This document shows positions 1 through 9,370 of a stretch of 64,000 nt of DNA, piece by piece; position 1 is the stretch's first letter; every line of letters begins with the position of its first letter. The stretch lies in NCBI RefSeq assembly GCF_036032445.1, contig NZ_CP107932.1, positions 3,102,501 to 3,166,500 of the forward strand, given 5' to 3'. A program made the translations under genes and the position numbers. The notes under the pieces were generated by a model, which saw nothing but the letters and a program-made list of their open reading frames with translations, made no database searches and was not told the DNA's origin. Source of the stretch: Nocardia sp. NBC_00416. GTDB lineage: Bacteria > Actinomycetota > Actinomycetes > Mycobacteriales > Mycobacteriaceae.

Positions 1-549
1 CTGAGCGGATACCGGGTGGTCGCCGTCGACGGAGCCGACGCGGCAGACCCGCTGGAGTTCGCCCGCCGCGCCGCCGACCGGGTCCGCGCCGACGGCCGCC
101 CGGCGGAGCCGGTCTCGCTGCACGACTACGTCCGGCCCGCGTCGTTGCGCATGGAGTTCGGCCGCGACGAGACCGCCTACCGCACCGGCTGGTTCGATTA
201 CGCGGCGCTGCGGCGCGAAATCCTCGATTCCCTCCGGGCACACGGCCGCTGGCTACCCGCGCTCTGGGACGAAACCGCCGACCGCTCGGCGCGAGCGCAC
301 AGCCGGGTCGCGCTGCCCGGGACGGTGCTGTTCGTCGCGGGGCCGATGCTGCTCGGCCGCGGACTGCCGTTCGACCTCACCCTCCGGCTCGATCTCGGCG
401 CGGCCGCGCTCGGCCGCCGCACCCCCGACGAGGCGGCGTGGACGATCCCGGGGCTGCTCGCACACGAACGGGACAGCACCGGGACACCCACCTATTTCGT
501 ACGCTGGGACCATCCGGACCGCCCCGCGCTGCGCGACGGAACCGGCTGA
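1..549 (+). CDS. Uridine kinase-like protein, C-terminal part (5' end outside window)
   Basis: The frame is open from the first base, so the gene begins upstream and its nucleotide-binding P-loop is not in view. The visible 182 residues resemble actinobacterial uridine kinase-family proteins (P-loop NTPases that phosphorylate uridine or a related nucleoside): an acidic stretch with HDYVRPASLR, a region ending in FVAGPMLLGRGLPFDLT, and a C-terminal TYFVRWDHPDRPAL. The stop at 547-549 is followed 12 bases later by a strong hairpin shared with the convergent pdxS gene. Family assignment is from remembered similarity and the substrate is not shown by the sequence. Confidence 0.6.
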   Translation: MSGYRVVAVDGADAADPLEFARRAADRVRADGRPAEPVSLHDYVRPASLRMEFGRDETAYRTGWFDYAALRREILDSLRAHGRWLPALWDETADRSARAHSRVALPGTVLFVAGPMLLGRGLPFDLTLRLDLGAAALGRRTPDEAAWTIPGLLAHERDSTGTPTYFVRWDHPDRPALRDGTG

Positions 550-560
550 TCAGGTGGGGT

Positions 561-582
561 GGGTCCGCTCGCGAGCGGGCCC
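561..582. terminator. Convergent hairpin terminator between the kinase-like gene and pdxS
   Basis: GGGTCCGCTC and GAGCGGGCCC form a 10-bp stem with one G-T wobble and a 2-base centre. It lies between two convergent stop codons, so it can serve both genes. There is no clear T tract. Confidence 0.5.
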
Positions 583-595
583 CCGCCCCGCATCC

Positions 596-1516
<921 letters not shown>

Positions 1517-1660
1517 GGCAGCTCCTGTGTCTGTTGCCAGGTGGATCCTCGATGAACACCACGATTCTAGGTGGGCCGAAAAACCTTCTTCATAGCCAGT
1601 TGGCGGACACTGGACTGTTGGCGACCAGGGCTGATCGGCCGGAACTCGGATACTGGACCG

Positions 1661-1701
1661 GAAAACAACACCGCCGGACCGGTGGGACACCGGCCCGGCG
1701 G
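1661..1701 (-). terminator. Intrinsic terminator after the 30-residue peptide gene
   Basis: Positions 1671-1684 and 1688-1701 pair as a 14-bp stem with one mismatch and a 3-base loop. On the minus strand the stem is followed by TGTTGTTTTC, a T-rich tail. It stands 18 bases past the stop of the small gene at 1719-1811 and would isolate it from pdxS. Confidence 0.7.
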
Positions 1702-1718
1702 GGCGTTGACGAACCGAT

Positions 1719-1811
1719 TCAGATCGGATTCACCACCAGCAGCTTCGCCCAGTACTCAGCGGCGCCGGGACCGAGAATCGGCAGCAGGTAATCGAACAAG
1801 ATGTAGGACAC
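1719..1811 (-). CDS. Small hydrophobic peptide, 30 residues, unknown function
   Basis: A GTG at 1809-1811 is preceded by a perfect GGAGGT with a 6-base gap, and the frame runs 30 codons to TGA. The product begins [16 protein letters not shown] and ends [14 protein letters not shown]: one hydrophobic stretch broken by Gly-Pro-Gly, with only two acidic residues and one lysine in the whole peptide. That suits a small membrane-bound or membrane-active peptide. It has its own terminator (1661-1701) and an imperfect palindrome in the upstream spacer (1868-1883), so it looks like a single-gene unit placed between the NUDIX gene and pdxS. I do not recognise the family. It is shorter than usual gene-finder limits. 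Confidence 0.55.
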   Translation of the reverse strand: MSYILFDYLLPILGPGAAEYWAKLLVVNPI

Positions 1812-1867
1812 GTATTCACCTCCACACACCGAATCGACATATCTCCGGTGTATCAAACCGTTCGCGA

Positions 1868-1883
1868 CACTATCACGACAGTG
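1868..1883. promoter_or_regulatory. Imperfect 16-bp palindrome upstream of the small peptide gene
   Basis: CACTATCACGACAGTG reads CACTATC/GACAGTG with one mismatch between the arms. It lies 57 bases before the GTG of the 30-residue gene, in the 85-base spacer after the NUDIX gene, where its promoter should be. It has the form of an operator for a dimeric repressor, but no regulator is identified. Confidence 0.35.
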
Positions 1884-1896
1884 AGCCCGGTCACAC

Positions 1897-2955
1897 TCAA
1901 CGGATGGAACGGACTTCCGGATCTCCCTCGGCGTCCGCCGCCCGCGCCGCCTCCGCGAGCAGTTCGTCCAGGTGGTAGGGATAAACCGTCTCGCCCGCGG
2001 CGACCAGGGCCCGGATTTCGGCGGGGCCGCACCAGCGGTTTCCGGTGATGGAGCGTTGCTCCACAAAGGTCAGATCCGTGGCCTCGGGATCGAAGCGCGG
2101 CACGCGCAGCGCGAAGAAGAGTTCCTCGGAGCGGATCAGATCGCCGTTGAACGGGAATACCGCGACCCGCCGCCAGATCGGCCCGCGCAACGCCGACGGA
2201 TCGGCGGTATGGCCCGTTTCCTCGTACAGTTCGCGCACCGCGGCCGCGCGCAGTGTCTCCCCCGGCTCCACTCCGCCGCCGACGGTGAACCAGAACGACA
2301 CCTCCGGAACCAGCGGGTCGTGGCCGCGCATGAGCAGGATCCGATCCTGTTCGTCCAGGAGCGCGACCCGGGCCGAGACGCGCGTGGTGTCCACCTCCAG
2401 TCCGGTGGCGGCGGCGGGCGTGGCGCGCTCGGCGATCTCGAAATAGGTGGGCATCGGCGCGGTACCGCCGAGATGCAGCCAGCGCACCGGCCGGCGGGTG
2501 CGCAGCCCCAACGTGTCGCGGACCGCGTCGTTGTGGAAGCGGCGCGCGATCAGCACGCGTGCTTCGGCGTCGGCGAGTTCGGCCACCTGCTGCGGGGGCA
2601 GCCGCGCGATATCGACCGCCGACAGGGTGGCCGCCAGCTGGTTCTCCACCGGTTCCCGGTCGTCTCGACCCGTCCGCTCGGCGCGATCGGCGAGCACAGT
2701 GAGCCGGCGGGCCAGTTCGGCCGGGGGCGGGTCGGTGTCCGAACCCGACGCCGAGCCGAGCAGTGAGACGGCGACCCCGCGGGCCACCACGGCACGCCGG
2801 GCCAGCGCCGCCTCGAGGGCGTGCCACGCGAGGTCGGTGCGCACATGCAACCGGTCCAGCCGATTGGCGGTGGAGAAGGCCCAGACGCCGAGAGCCACCA
2901 CCAGCGCGGCCACCAGCGCGAGGACGAGAACGGTGGTCGCGGAGAACGTGATCAT
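1897..2955 (-). CDS. Membrane-anchored NUDIX hydrolase with LemA-like N-terminal region
   Basis: 352 residues. Residues 5-28 form a transmembrane helix. The next stretch, with ANRLDRLHVRTDLAWHAL and arginine-rich helices to about residue 150, resembles the helical LemA fold. A NUDIX domain follows (about 175-330) with an intact box, GGGVEPGETLRAAAVRELYEETG-type spacing (Gly-x5-Glu-x7-Arg-Glu-x2-Glu-Glu-x-Gly), which binds metal and hydrolyses a nucleoside diphosphate-linked compound. The substrate is unknown. Its ATG overlaps the pimA stop by 4 bases (ATGA), so it is the last gene of the pgsA1-patA-pimA operon. The M. tuberculosis homologue at the same place is Rv2609c, also a membrane NUDIX protein. 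Confidence 0.85.
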   Translation of the reverse strand: MITFSATTVLVLALVAALVVALGVWAFSTANRLDRLHVRTDLAWHALEAALARRAVVARGVAVSLLGSASGSDTDPPPAELARRLTVLADRAERTGRDDREPVENQLAATLSAVDIARLPPQQVAELADAEARVLIARRFHNDAVRDTLGLRTRRPVRWLHLGGTAPMPTYFEIAERATPAAATGLEVDTTRVSARVALLDEQDRILLMRGHDPLVPEVSFWFTVGGGVEPGETLRAAAVRELYEETGHTADPSALRGPIWRRVAVFPFNGDLIRSEELFFALRVPRFDPEATDLTFVEQRSITGNRWCGPAEIRALVAAGETVYPYHLDELLAEAARAADAEGDPEVRSIR

Positions 2956-4076
2956 CCGGCCACCCGGACCGGCAGATCGGCCACCACGACGGTTTCGTAG
3001 ACCCGCAGGATCTGCTCGGCCACGACCGGCCAGTCATAGCTCCCCACCACCTGGGTCGCGGTTCGCACCAGGCCGGTGCGGCGCGCGTCGTCGGTCAGCA
3101 CACTGTCCAGAGCTTCGGCCAGCGCCGTCGAATCACCGATCGGGATCAGCAGGCCCGCGGCGCCGTCGCGCAGGACCCGCCGGAAGGCGTCGAGTTCGCT
3201 GGCCACCACGGCGGTACCGGCGGCCATGGCTTCGATGAGGATGATCCCGAAGCTCTCCCCGCCCAGATTCGGCGCCACGTACACATCGGCGCTGCGCATG
3301 GCCGAGGCCTTCTCCATATCCGAGACCTGGCCGAGGAAGCGCAGGTGCCGCGCGAGCGGGCCGGCTTCGCGGCGCAACCGTTCCTCGTCGCCGCGACCGA
3401 CCACCAGGACCTCCACCTCGGGGTGGCGGGCGACCAGAGCCGGGAGCGCGTTCAGCAGCACCTGCATGCCCTTGCGGGGCTCGTCGTATCGACCGAGGAA
3501 CAGCACGGTGCCGCCGCGGCGCGGGTAGCCGGGCAACAGCGGAGCCCGGCTGAACGCCTGCACATCGACGCCGTTGGGGATCTCCACCGCGTCGGAGCCC
3601 AGAGCCTCCACCTGCCAGCGCCGCGCCAGTTCCGACACCGCGATCCGGCCGCTGATCTTCTCGTGATACGGCCGCAACACGCCCTGGAATGTGGACAGCA
3701 CCAGCGATTTCGTGGTGGAAGTGTGGAAGGTGGCCACAATCGGCCCCTCGGCGATCTTCAGGGCCAGCATGGACAGGCTGGGCGCGTTGGGTTCGTGGAT
3801 GTGCAGGACATCGAACTCATTGCTCTCGATCCATCGGCGGATCCGCGTGTAGGCGGTCGGCCCGAAGGAGAGTCTGGCCACCGACCCGTTGTAGGGGATC
3901 GCCACGGCCCGCCCGGCCGAGACCACGAAATCCGGCAGCTCGGTACTCTCCGAAGCGGGCGCCAGGACACTCACTTTGTGTCCGCGTTCGCGGAACACCT
4001 GCGCGAGCTCCACCACATGGGCCTGTACGCCGCCCGGTACGTCGAACGAGTAGGGACAGACCATCCCGATTCTCAT
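2952..4076 (-). CDS. pimA: Phosphatidylinositol alpha-mannosyltransferase PimA
   Basis: PimA moves the first mannose from GDP-mannose to phosphatidylinositol on the inner face of the membrane, starting phosphatidylinositol mannoside, lipomannan and lipoarabinomannan synthesis. The 374-residue product is a GT4 glycosyltransferase: N-terminal MVCPYSFDVPGGVQAHV (glycine loop), HIHEPNAPSLS, the donor-site GRYDEPRKG, and the C-terminal ESFGIILIEAMAAG with the two family glutamates. The start is the ATG at 4074-4076, overlapping the stop of the acyltransferase gene (ATGA), which indicates translational coupling. Length is close to mycobacterial PimA (about 378). Confidence 0.95.
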   Translation of the reverse strand: MRIGMVCPYSFDVPGGVQAHVVELAQVFRERGHKVSVLAPASESTELPDFVVSAGRAVAIPYNGSVARLSFGPTAYTRIRRWIESNEFDVLHIHEPNAPSLSMLALKIAEGPIVATFHTSTTKSLVLSTFQGVLRPYHEKISGRIAVSELARRWQVEALGSDAVEIPNGVDVQAFSRAPLLPGYPRRGGTVLFLGRYDEPRKGMQVLLNALPALVARHPEVEVLVVGRGDEERLRREAGPLARHLRFLGQVSDMEKASAMRSADVYVAPNLGGESFGIILIEAMAAGTAVVASELDAFRRVLRDGAAGLLIPIGDSTALAEALDSVLTDDARRTGLVRTATQVVGSYDWPVVAEQILRVYETVVVADLPVRVAG

Positions 4077-5044
4077 AGGGCGAGGTCTCCACCGGCGTCG
4101 ATCGACTCTTCGTCGCGCCGTGCCTGTTCGGCGTGGATCCGGTCCAAACGAGCTTCGGACAGGTCCGTTTCCCATAATGGCTGCAACATATGCCAGTCGG
4201 CCGGATGCTCGGCGATACCGGCCGCGAAACGGTCGGCCAGCGCCTGAGTCGCTGTCGCGATGCCGCCCGAGACGTCCAGCGGCCCGTGCACGCGCACCAT
4301 CCAGTTTTCCCGATCTTCGTCGTCGACGGTGAACCAGACGTGCACCGGTATGAGCGCGGCCCCGGTCTCCACGGCGAGTTTGGCCGCTCCGGCCGGCATC
4401 CAGGTGCGTTCACCGAAGAAGGTCACCGGTACGCCGCGACCGGTGAGGTCCCGCTCCCCCATCAGGCATACGATCCTGTTCTCCCGGAGCCGCCGCGCCA
4501 GCGCGGCGAACGGCGGCTGCTCGCCTCCGGTGAGGGGGAAGACTTCGAAACCGAGGCTCTCCCGGTAGGCGACGAACCGTTCGAACAGGGACTCCGGTTT
4601 CAGCCGTTCGGCGACGGTCGTGAAGGGCCCGTAGTTCTGCACGAGCCACGTTCCCGCCATATCCCAGTTGCCGGAGTGCGGCAGCACGAACACCACGCCG
4701 CGACCGCGGGCCAGGGCGGCGTCGACATGCTCGAGTCCGAGCAAAGTGATCCGGCCGGACTTCACCAGGCCGGCGTGATCCATGCTCGGCAACCGGAACG
4801 CCTCCCGCCAGTACCGGGCATAGGAACGCAGACTCGCCCGGATCAGCTCGTCGGGAACATCCTCCGGGGCCACCCCGACCACTCGGGCCAGATTGCGCCG
4901 CAACTGGACCGGCCCACCGCTACGGGCCGCGAGATCGGCGCCGCGGTCGAAGATCCGGCGCGCCGCCCGATCCGGCAGAGCGCGCACCAGCCGCCAGCCG
5001 GCGGCGTAGCCGCGATCACTGAGCACGGCACGCACTCCGGTCAC
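4073..5044 (-). CDS. Phosphatidylinositol mannoside acyltransferase (PatA type)
   Basis: This lysophospholipid/lauroyl acyltransferase-family enzyme adds a fatty acyl group to the mannose made by PimA. Of 323 residues, the catalytic HX4D block is visible as PHSGNWDMAG, followed by FPLTGGEQPPFAALARRL and CLMGERDLTGRG, whose glutamate matches the second catalytic residue of mycobacterial PatA. The GTG at 5042-5044 overlaps the pgsA1 stop (GTGA). It sits between pgsA1 and pimA exactly as Rv2611c does in M. tuberculosis, so the role is supported by both sequence and context. Confidence 0.9.
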   Translation of the reverse strand: MTGVRAVLSDRGYAAGWRLVRALPDRAARRIFDRGADLAARSGGPVQLRRNLARVVGVAPEDVPDELIRASLRSYARYWREAFRLPSMDHAGLVKSGRITLLGLEHVDAALARGRGVVFVLPHSGNWDMAGTWLVQNYGPFTTVAERLKPESLFERFVAYRESLGFEVFPLTGGEQPPFAALARRLRENRIVCLMGERDLTGRGVPVTFFGERTWMPAGAAKLAVETGAALIPVHVWFTVDDEDRENWMVRVHGPLDVSGGIATATQALADRFAAGIAEHPADWHMLQPLWETDLSEARLDRIHAEQARRDEESIDAGGDLAL

Positions 5045-5709
5045 GACGGCTGCTCCGATCCCGTGTCCGGTGTCCGCAGGACCTCTCGGGCGCCGGGCGA
5101 ATTGCGGACCGCCAGTACGCGCTGCACCACGGTCACGATGCTCAGCACGGCCAGGATCCACATCGCCACGTGCACGGCCCAGGTCAGCCAGTCGATTCCC
5201 CAGTACCCGCCGATACCGGTCAGGCCCGCGCCGACCAGCACGATCACCAGCCGGTCCGGTCGCTCGATCAACCCGCCGTCGGCGGACAACCCGCTGGCCT
5301 CGGCACGAGCCTTGGCATACGAGATGACCTGCGAGGTCACCAGCACCACCAGGGTCGCCACGAACAAGGGCCGGCCCTGGTCGTGGTAGACCGCCCACCA
5401 GGCCAGCGATCCGAAGATCGCGCCGTCGGCGACCCGGTCACAGGTCGCGTCGAGAACCGCCCCGTACCGCGTGCCGCCGCCCCGGGCCCGGGCCATCGCG
5501 CCGTCGAGCATGTCGAACATGACGAACAGCCAGATGAGCATGGTTCCCCAGAACAGATGCCCGGTGGGGAACAGGGTGACCGCGGCGGCGATCGAGGCGG
5601 CGGTGCCGATCAGGGTGACCGCGTCGGGGGTGAGGCCGGTCCCGATCAGTGCCCGGCCCAGCGGCGCGGTGGCCTTGGCGAAGGTCGCCCGGCCGAAGAT
5701 GCTCAGCAC
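5041..5709 (-). CDS. pgsA1: Phosphatidylinositol phosphate synthase (CDP-alcohol phosphotransferase)
   Basis: A 222-residue integral membrane enzyme that joins CDP-diacylglycerol and inositol phosphate, feeding the PimA reaction. The CDP-alcohol phosphotransferase motif is complete: DGAMARARGGGTRYGAVLD followed by ATCDR, giving Asp-Gly-x2-Ala-Arg-x8-Gly-x3-Asp-x3-Asp. About six hydrophobic helices are visible. The start is a GTG at 5707-5709 directly after the TAG of the HIT gene, with GGAGGGG before it. The product is named after M. tuberculosis Rv2612c because of the shared gene order. Confidence 0.93.
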   Translation of the reverse strand: MLSIFGRATFAKATAPLGRALIGTGLTPDAVTLIGTAASIAAAVTLFPTGHLFWGTMLIWLFVMFDMLDGAMARARGGGTRYGAVLDATCDRVADGAIFGSLAWWAVYHDQGRPLFVATLVVLVTSQVISYAKARAEASGLSADGGLIERPDRLVIVLVGAGLTGIGGYWGIDWLTWAVHVAMWILAVLSIVTVVQRVLAVRNSPGAREVLRTPDTGSEQPS

Positions 5710-6315
5710 CTACCCCTCCTCCCAGGCCGACGCGAGCAGGGATCGCGTTTCGCGTAGCAGCTGTGGCATCACCTTCGCCCCGCCGATCACCGTGATGAAA
5801 TTCGCGTCCCCACCCCAACGCGGAACGATGTGCTGGTGCAGGTGGTCGGCCAGCGATCCCCCCGCCACACCGCCGAGGTTGAGCCCCACATTGAATCCGT
5901 GCGGCCGCGACACCTTCTTCATCGTCCGGATGGCGCGCTGCGTGAACTCCATCAGTTCGGCGGATTCGGCGGCGGTGAGATCCTCCAGGTTCGCGACCCG
6001 GCGATAGGGCACCACCATCATGTGACCCGGGTTGTAGGGGTACAGGTTCAGCACCGCGTACACCTGTTCGCCACGGGCGACGACCAGACCGTCCTCGTCG
6101 GACATGGTGGGGATATCGGTGAACGGGTGACCGGTCGCGCCTTTGGGCGGGGCGGTGGCGGCTTCCGCGATATAGGACATCCGGTACGGGGTCCACAATC
6201 GCTGCAGCCGATCCGGTTCGCCCGCACCGCGATCCACGATCTCACCGGAGGGCCGGTCGGCCGCATCGGACTCCTCCGATCCGGTCAGGCCGTCCGGTAC
6301 CGTGCGCTCACTCAT
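5710..6315 (-). CDS. HIT-family nucleotide hydrolase/phosphorylase
   Basis: 201 residues. The histidine triad is DHLHQHIVPRW near residue 170, preceded by NLYPYNPGHMMVVPYR, the standard nucleotide-binding strand. The first 40 residues are charged and probably disordered. The M. tuberculosis homologue (Rv2613c) has been characterised as a diadenosine tetraphosphate phosphorylase, so degradation of Ap4A is likely here, and would fit its position just after thrS because aminoacyl-tRNA synthetases are the source of Ap4A. The stop TAG is directly followed by the GTG of pgsA1. Confidence 0.9.
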   Translation of the reverse strand: MSERTVPDGLTGSEESDAADRPSGEIVDRGAGEPDRLQRLWTPYRMSYIAEAATAPPKGATGHPFTDIPTMSDEDGLVVARGEQVYAVLNLYPYNPGHMMVVPYRRVANLEDLTAAESAELMEFTQRAIRTMKKVSRPHGFNVGLNLGGVAGGSLADHLHQHIVPRWGGDANFITVIGGAKVMPQLLRETRSLLASAWEEG

Positions 6316-6351
6316 GCTCCATACCCTTTCCCCGCCCGGGCGGACCCGATA

Positions 6352-8424
6352 TCACTCGGGCGCACCGCCTTCGCCGTCCACCAGGGGACGAACCGTTTCC
6401 GCGGTGGGCGAGGAATTGTCACGGCGGCGGACCCACTCCACGACCACCCGCACCGCGTCGCCCACCGGCACTCCGTTGACCTGGGTACCGTCGCGGAACC
6501 GGAAGCTCACCGCGCCGGCCTCCACGTCCCGCGCGCCGGCCAGCAGCATGAACGGCACTTTCTGCGCGGTGTGATTGAAGATCTTCTTCTGCATCCGGTC
6601 GTCGCTGCGATCGAGCTCGGCCCGGACCCCGGCGGCACGCAGCTGCCCCACCACTTCGTCCAGATGCGGGACGAAGGTATCGGCTACCGGGATGCCGACC
6701 ACCTGTACCGGCGCCAGCCAGGCCGGGAAAGCGCCCGCGTAATGCTCGGTGAGAACGCCGAAGAAACGTTCGATCGACCCGAACAGGGCGCGGTGGATCA
6801 TCACCGGCCGTTTCTTCGTGCCGTCCGAGGCGGTGTATTCCAGTTCGAACAGGTCCGGTTCGAAGAAGTCGAGCTGAATGGTCGACATCTGCCAGTTCCG
6901 GCCGAGGGCGTCCCTGGTCTGCACCGAGATCTTCGGGCCGTAGAAGGCGGCGCCCCCCGGGTCCGGCACCAGTTCGAGACCGGACGCCTCGCCCACCTGG
7001 CGCAGGGTCTCGGTGGCCTCGTCCCACAGATCGTCGGAGCCGACGTACTTGTCCGGGTCCTTGGTGGACAGTTCCAGATAGAAGTCGTCGAGACCGTAGG
7101 CCTTCAGCAGGTCCAGCACGAACCGCAAGGTGCCGGTCAGTTCCTCGACCACCTGCTCCTGAGAGCAGTAGAGATGCGCGTCGTCCTGGGTGAAACCGCG
7201 GGCGCGGGTCAGCCCGTGCACCACGCCGGACTTCTCGTAGCGGTACACCGAACCGAATTCGAACAACCGCAGCGGCAGTTCCCGATACGACCGGCCGCGG
7301 GACCGGTAGATCAGATTGTGCATCGGACAGTTCATCGGTTTGAGGTAGTAGTCCTGCCCCGGCTTGCGCACGGTGCCGTCCTCGTTGAGTTCGGCGTCCA
7401 GATGCATGGGCGGGTACATACCGTCGGCGTACCACTCCAGGTGCTTGGAGGTCTCGAACAGATGCGCCTTGGTGATGTGCGGGGTGTTGACGAACTCGTA
7501 GCCCGCCTCCACATGCTGCTGGCGCGAATAGTCCTCCATCTCCTTGCGGATGATGCCGCCCTTGGGGTGGAACACCGGCAGGCCCGAGCCCAGTTCGTCC
7601 GGGAAGGAGAACAGATCGAGTTCCAGGCCCAGTTTGCGGTGGTCGCGCTTCTCCGCCTCCGCGAGCATGTGCAGGTATTCCTCCTGCGCCTCGGCCGATT
7701 CCCAGGCGGTGCCGTAGATCCGCTGCAGACCCTCGCGATTCTGGTCGCCGCGCCAGTAGGCGGCCGAGCTGCGGGTCAGTGTGAAGGCGGGGATGAACTT
7801 GGTGGTGGGAATGTGCGGACCCCGGCACAGGTCGCCCCACACCTTTTCGCCGGTACGCGGATCGAGGTTGTCGTAGATGGTCAGCTCGTTGCCGCCGACC
7901 TCCATGACCTCCGGATCGTCGATCCCGGATTTGTCGCCGATCAGCTCGAGCTTGAACGGTTCCTTCGCCAGTTCTACGCGCGCCTGGTCCACCTCGACCA
8001 CTCGGCGCGAGAACCGCTGCGCGCCCTTGACGATCTTCTTCATCCGGGTTTCCAGCTTGGCCAGATCCTCGGGGGTGAACGGGCGGTCGACCCGGAAGTC
8101 GTAGTAGAAGCCGTCCTTGATGGGCGGGCCGATGCCGAGGACCGCCTCGGGGAACTCCTGCTGCACTGCCTGGGCGAGCACATGCGCGGCCGAATGACGG
8201 ATCACGCTGCGCCCGTCCTCGGTGTTCGCGGCAACCGGCACGACCTCGGTATCGAGATCGGGGGTCCAGGAGAGGTCCTTGAGGTCGCCGGCGGCGTCCC
8301 GGACGACGACAACGCTGTCCGGGCCCTTGGTCGGCAGGCCCGCCTCGCGCACCGCGGCACCGGCCGTCGTCCCGGCAGGCACCCGGACCGGGGTGGCTGG
8401 GCTACGGGGGGCTGTGGTGGTCAC
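6352..8424 (-). CDS. thrS: Threonyl-tRNA synthetase
   Basis: ThrS charges tRNA-Thr in the cytosol. The 690-residue protein has the N-terminal TGS domain, the editing domain with [12 protein letters not shown] near residue 140, and the class II catalytic core: [20 protein letters not shown] motif 2, the zinc ligands in MNCPMHN and DDAH, and [15 protein letters not shown] (motif 3). The C-terminal anticodon-binding domain starts near residue 590. I chose the GTG at 8422-8424 with AGGAGAG before it; a longer frame starting at 8493 adds 23 residues without support. First gene of the thrS-HIT-pgsA1-patA-pimA-NUDIX run; 36 bases separate it from the HIT gene. Confidence 0.95.
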   Translation of the reverse strand: MTTTAPRSPATPVRVPAGTTAGAAVREAGLPTKGPDSVVVVRDAAGDLKDLSWTPDLDTEVVPVAANTEDGRSVIRHSAAHVLAQAVQQEFPEAVLGIGPPIKDGFYYDFRVDRPFTPEDLAKLETRMKKIVKGAQRFSRRVVEVDQARVELAKEPFKLELIGDKSGIDDPEVMEVGGNELTIYDNLDPRTGEKVWGDLCRGPHIPTTKFIPAFTLTRSSAAYWRGDQNREGLQRIYGTAWESAEAQEEYLHMLAEAEKRDHRKLGLELDLFSFPDELGSGLPVFHPKGGIIRKEMEDYSRQQHVEAGYEFVNTPHITKAHLFETSKHLEWYADGMYPPMHLDAELNEDGTVRKPGQDYYLKPMNCPMHNLIYRSRGRSYRELPLRLFEFGSVYRYEKSGVVHGLTRARGFTQDDAHLYCSQEQVVEELTGTLRFVLDLLKAYGLDDFYLELSTKDPDKYVGSDDLWDEATETLRQVGEASGLELVPDPGGAAFYGPKISVQTRDALGRNWQMSTIQLDFFEPDLFELEYTASDGTKKRPVMIHRALFGSIERFFGVLTEHYAGAFPAWLAPVQVVGIPVADTFVPHLDEVVGQLRAAGVRAELDRSDDRMQKKIFNHTAQKVPFMLLAGARDVEAGAVSFRFRDGTQVNGVPVGDAVRVVVEWVRRRDNSSPTAETVRPLVDGEGGAPE

Positions 8425-8536
8425 GGTGGCGCTCTCCTCTGGGTCTCCGCGGCCGGATGCTCCGGCTCGCTCGGCTTCGGATCGCGTCGTCACTGCGGCT
8501 CACTCCGGCCCAGTGACGGCTCGATCCGTCTACGGT

Positions 8537-8567
8537 GGCCGGGCGCAGCCCGGCCGCGACCATGCTA
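8537..8567 (-). promoter_or_regulatory. thrS promoter candidate with a 5'-terminal hairpin
   Basis: On the minus strand TAGCAT (8562-8567) can serve as a -10 box about 140 bases before the thrS start. Directly after it 8537-8544 and 8548-8555 form a perfect 8-bp GC stem with a 3-base loop, which would lie at the very 5' end of the transcript. No T-box features (specifier loop, T-box sequence) were seen. Confidence 0.3.
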
Positions 8568-8668
8568 TCGGCACAGCCGGTAACGCGTGTCGATGGACCG
8601 GGCGAGGTCGGCCGAGACAGGTGTACGACCGCCCGGCGGGTCGTCGCCGCGGGAGCCGGACAGGCGAG

Positions 8669-9370
8669 TCAGCCCCGCCGCGCGTAGTCCGCGAGCAGTG
8701 CTTCCCGCTCCTCGGGGCGGCGTTTGGGGCAGCTCACGCATTTTTCACACCCGGGCGCCTCGTACACCAGACAGCAGGACACCCGCCGGACGAACGTGCG
8801 CCCGGCGACCTCCACGAAGCGGGGCGCGGGCAGTGCCGCACCGATGGCCTCGGCCAGCCGCCGGCCGACCGGCGGCTGCCCGGCGTCGACCGCCCAACTG
8901 GCCAGCGCATCGGTGACCACCGCCCACAGTGCCGGTTCCCGGACTCCGGAGACCGCGGTGAGGCGGTCGATCACCGTGGTGAGAGTCTCCCGCAGTGCGA
9001 CGCCGATATCGGTGACCGTAGCTGTCGTCTCGGCCGCGGCCGGGTGCGCGCCGACAGCGGCGGGCCGTGCCACGTCCGGCACGCCGTCGTGAATACCGAC
9101 CCGCTCGACCGTCCCGTCGGCGCGCAGCGTCAGTACGAGCCGGTCCAGCGTGGGCGCCGGTAGCGGCAGGTCCTGTGCAACCGCGCGCACGACCTGCTCC
9201 ACCAGCGCCGAGGCCGTCGTACACCACCACAGGGTGCCGCCCACTCGCGGCGAATCGGTCCCCCAGGAGGTATTGAGATCCGCGATCCGGGCGGCCAGCC
9301 ACGCGTCGTCGGCGAGCATCGGCCCGTGCACCGGGTTCACGACATCAACGGGCTGCGCAACCACTGCCAT
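8669..9370 (-). CDS. FhuF-type [2Fe-2S] iron-reductase-like protein
   Basis: 233 residues. The C-terminus carries four cysteines in the spacing C-C-x10-C-x2-C (SCCLVYEAPGCEKCVSC), which is the [2Fe-2S] site of FhuF-like ferric-siderophore reductases. The rest is the alpha-helical FhuF-like region with a conserved SWGTDSPRVGGTLWW. Expected role: reduction and release of iron from siderophores in the cytosol. I used the ATG at 9368-9370 with GGAG 4 bases upstream, so the gene overlaps the end of the PGPGW gene by 34 bases. No siderophore uptake gene is nearby in the window. Confidence 0.75.
   Translation of the reverse strand: MAVVAQPVDVVNPVHGPMLADDAWLAARIADLNTSWGTDSPRVGGTLWWCTTASALVEQVVRAVAQDLPLPAPTLDRLVLTLRADGTVERVGIHDGVPDVARPAAVGAHPAAAETTATVTDIGVALRETLTTVIDRLTAVSGVREPALWAVVTDALASWAVDAGQPPVGRRLAEAIGAALPAPRFVEVAGRTFVRRVSCCLVYEAPGCEKCVSCPKRRPEEREALLADYARRG

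Noticed and set aside
5830..8583. 917-codon open frame on the plus strand opposite the HIT and thrS genes
   Set aside because: A high-GC shadow: it is antisense to two certain genes, has no domain and no ribosome site.
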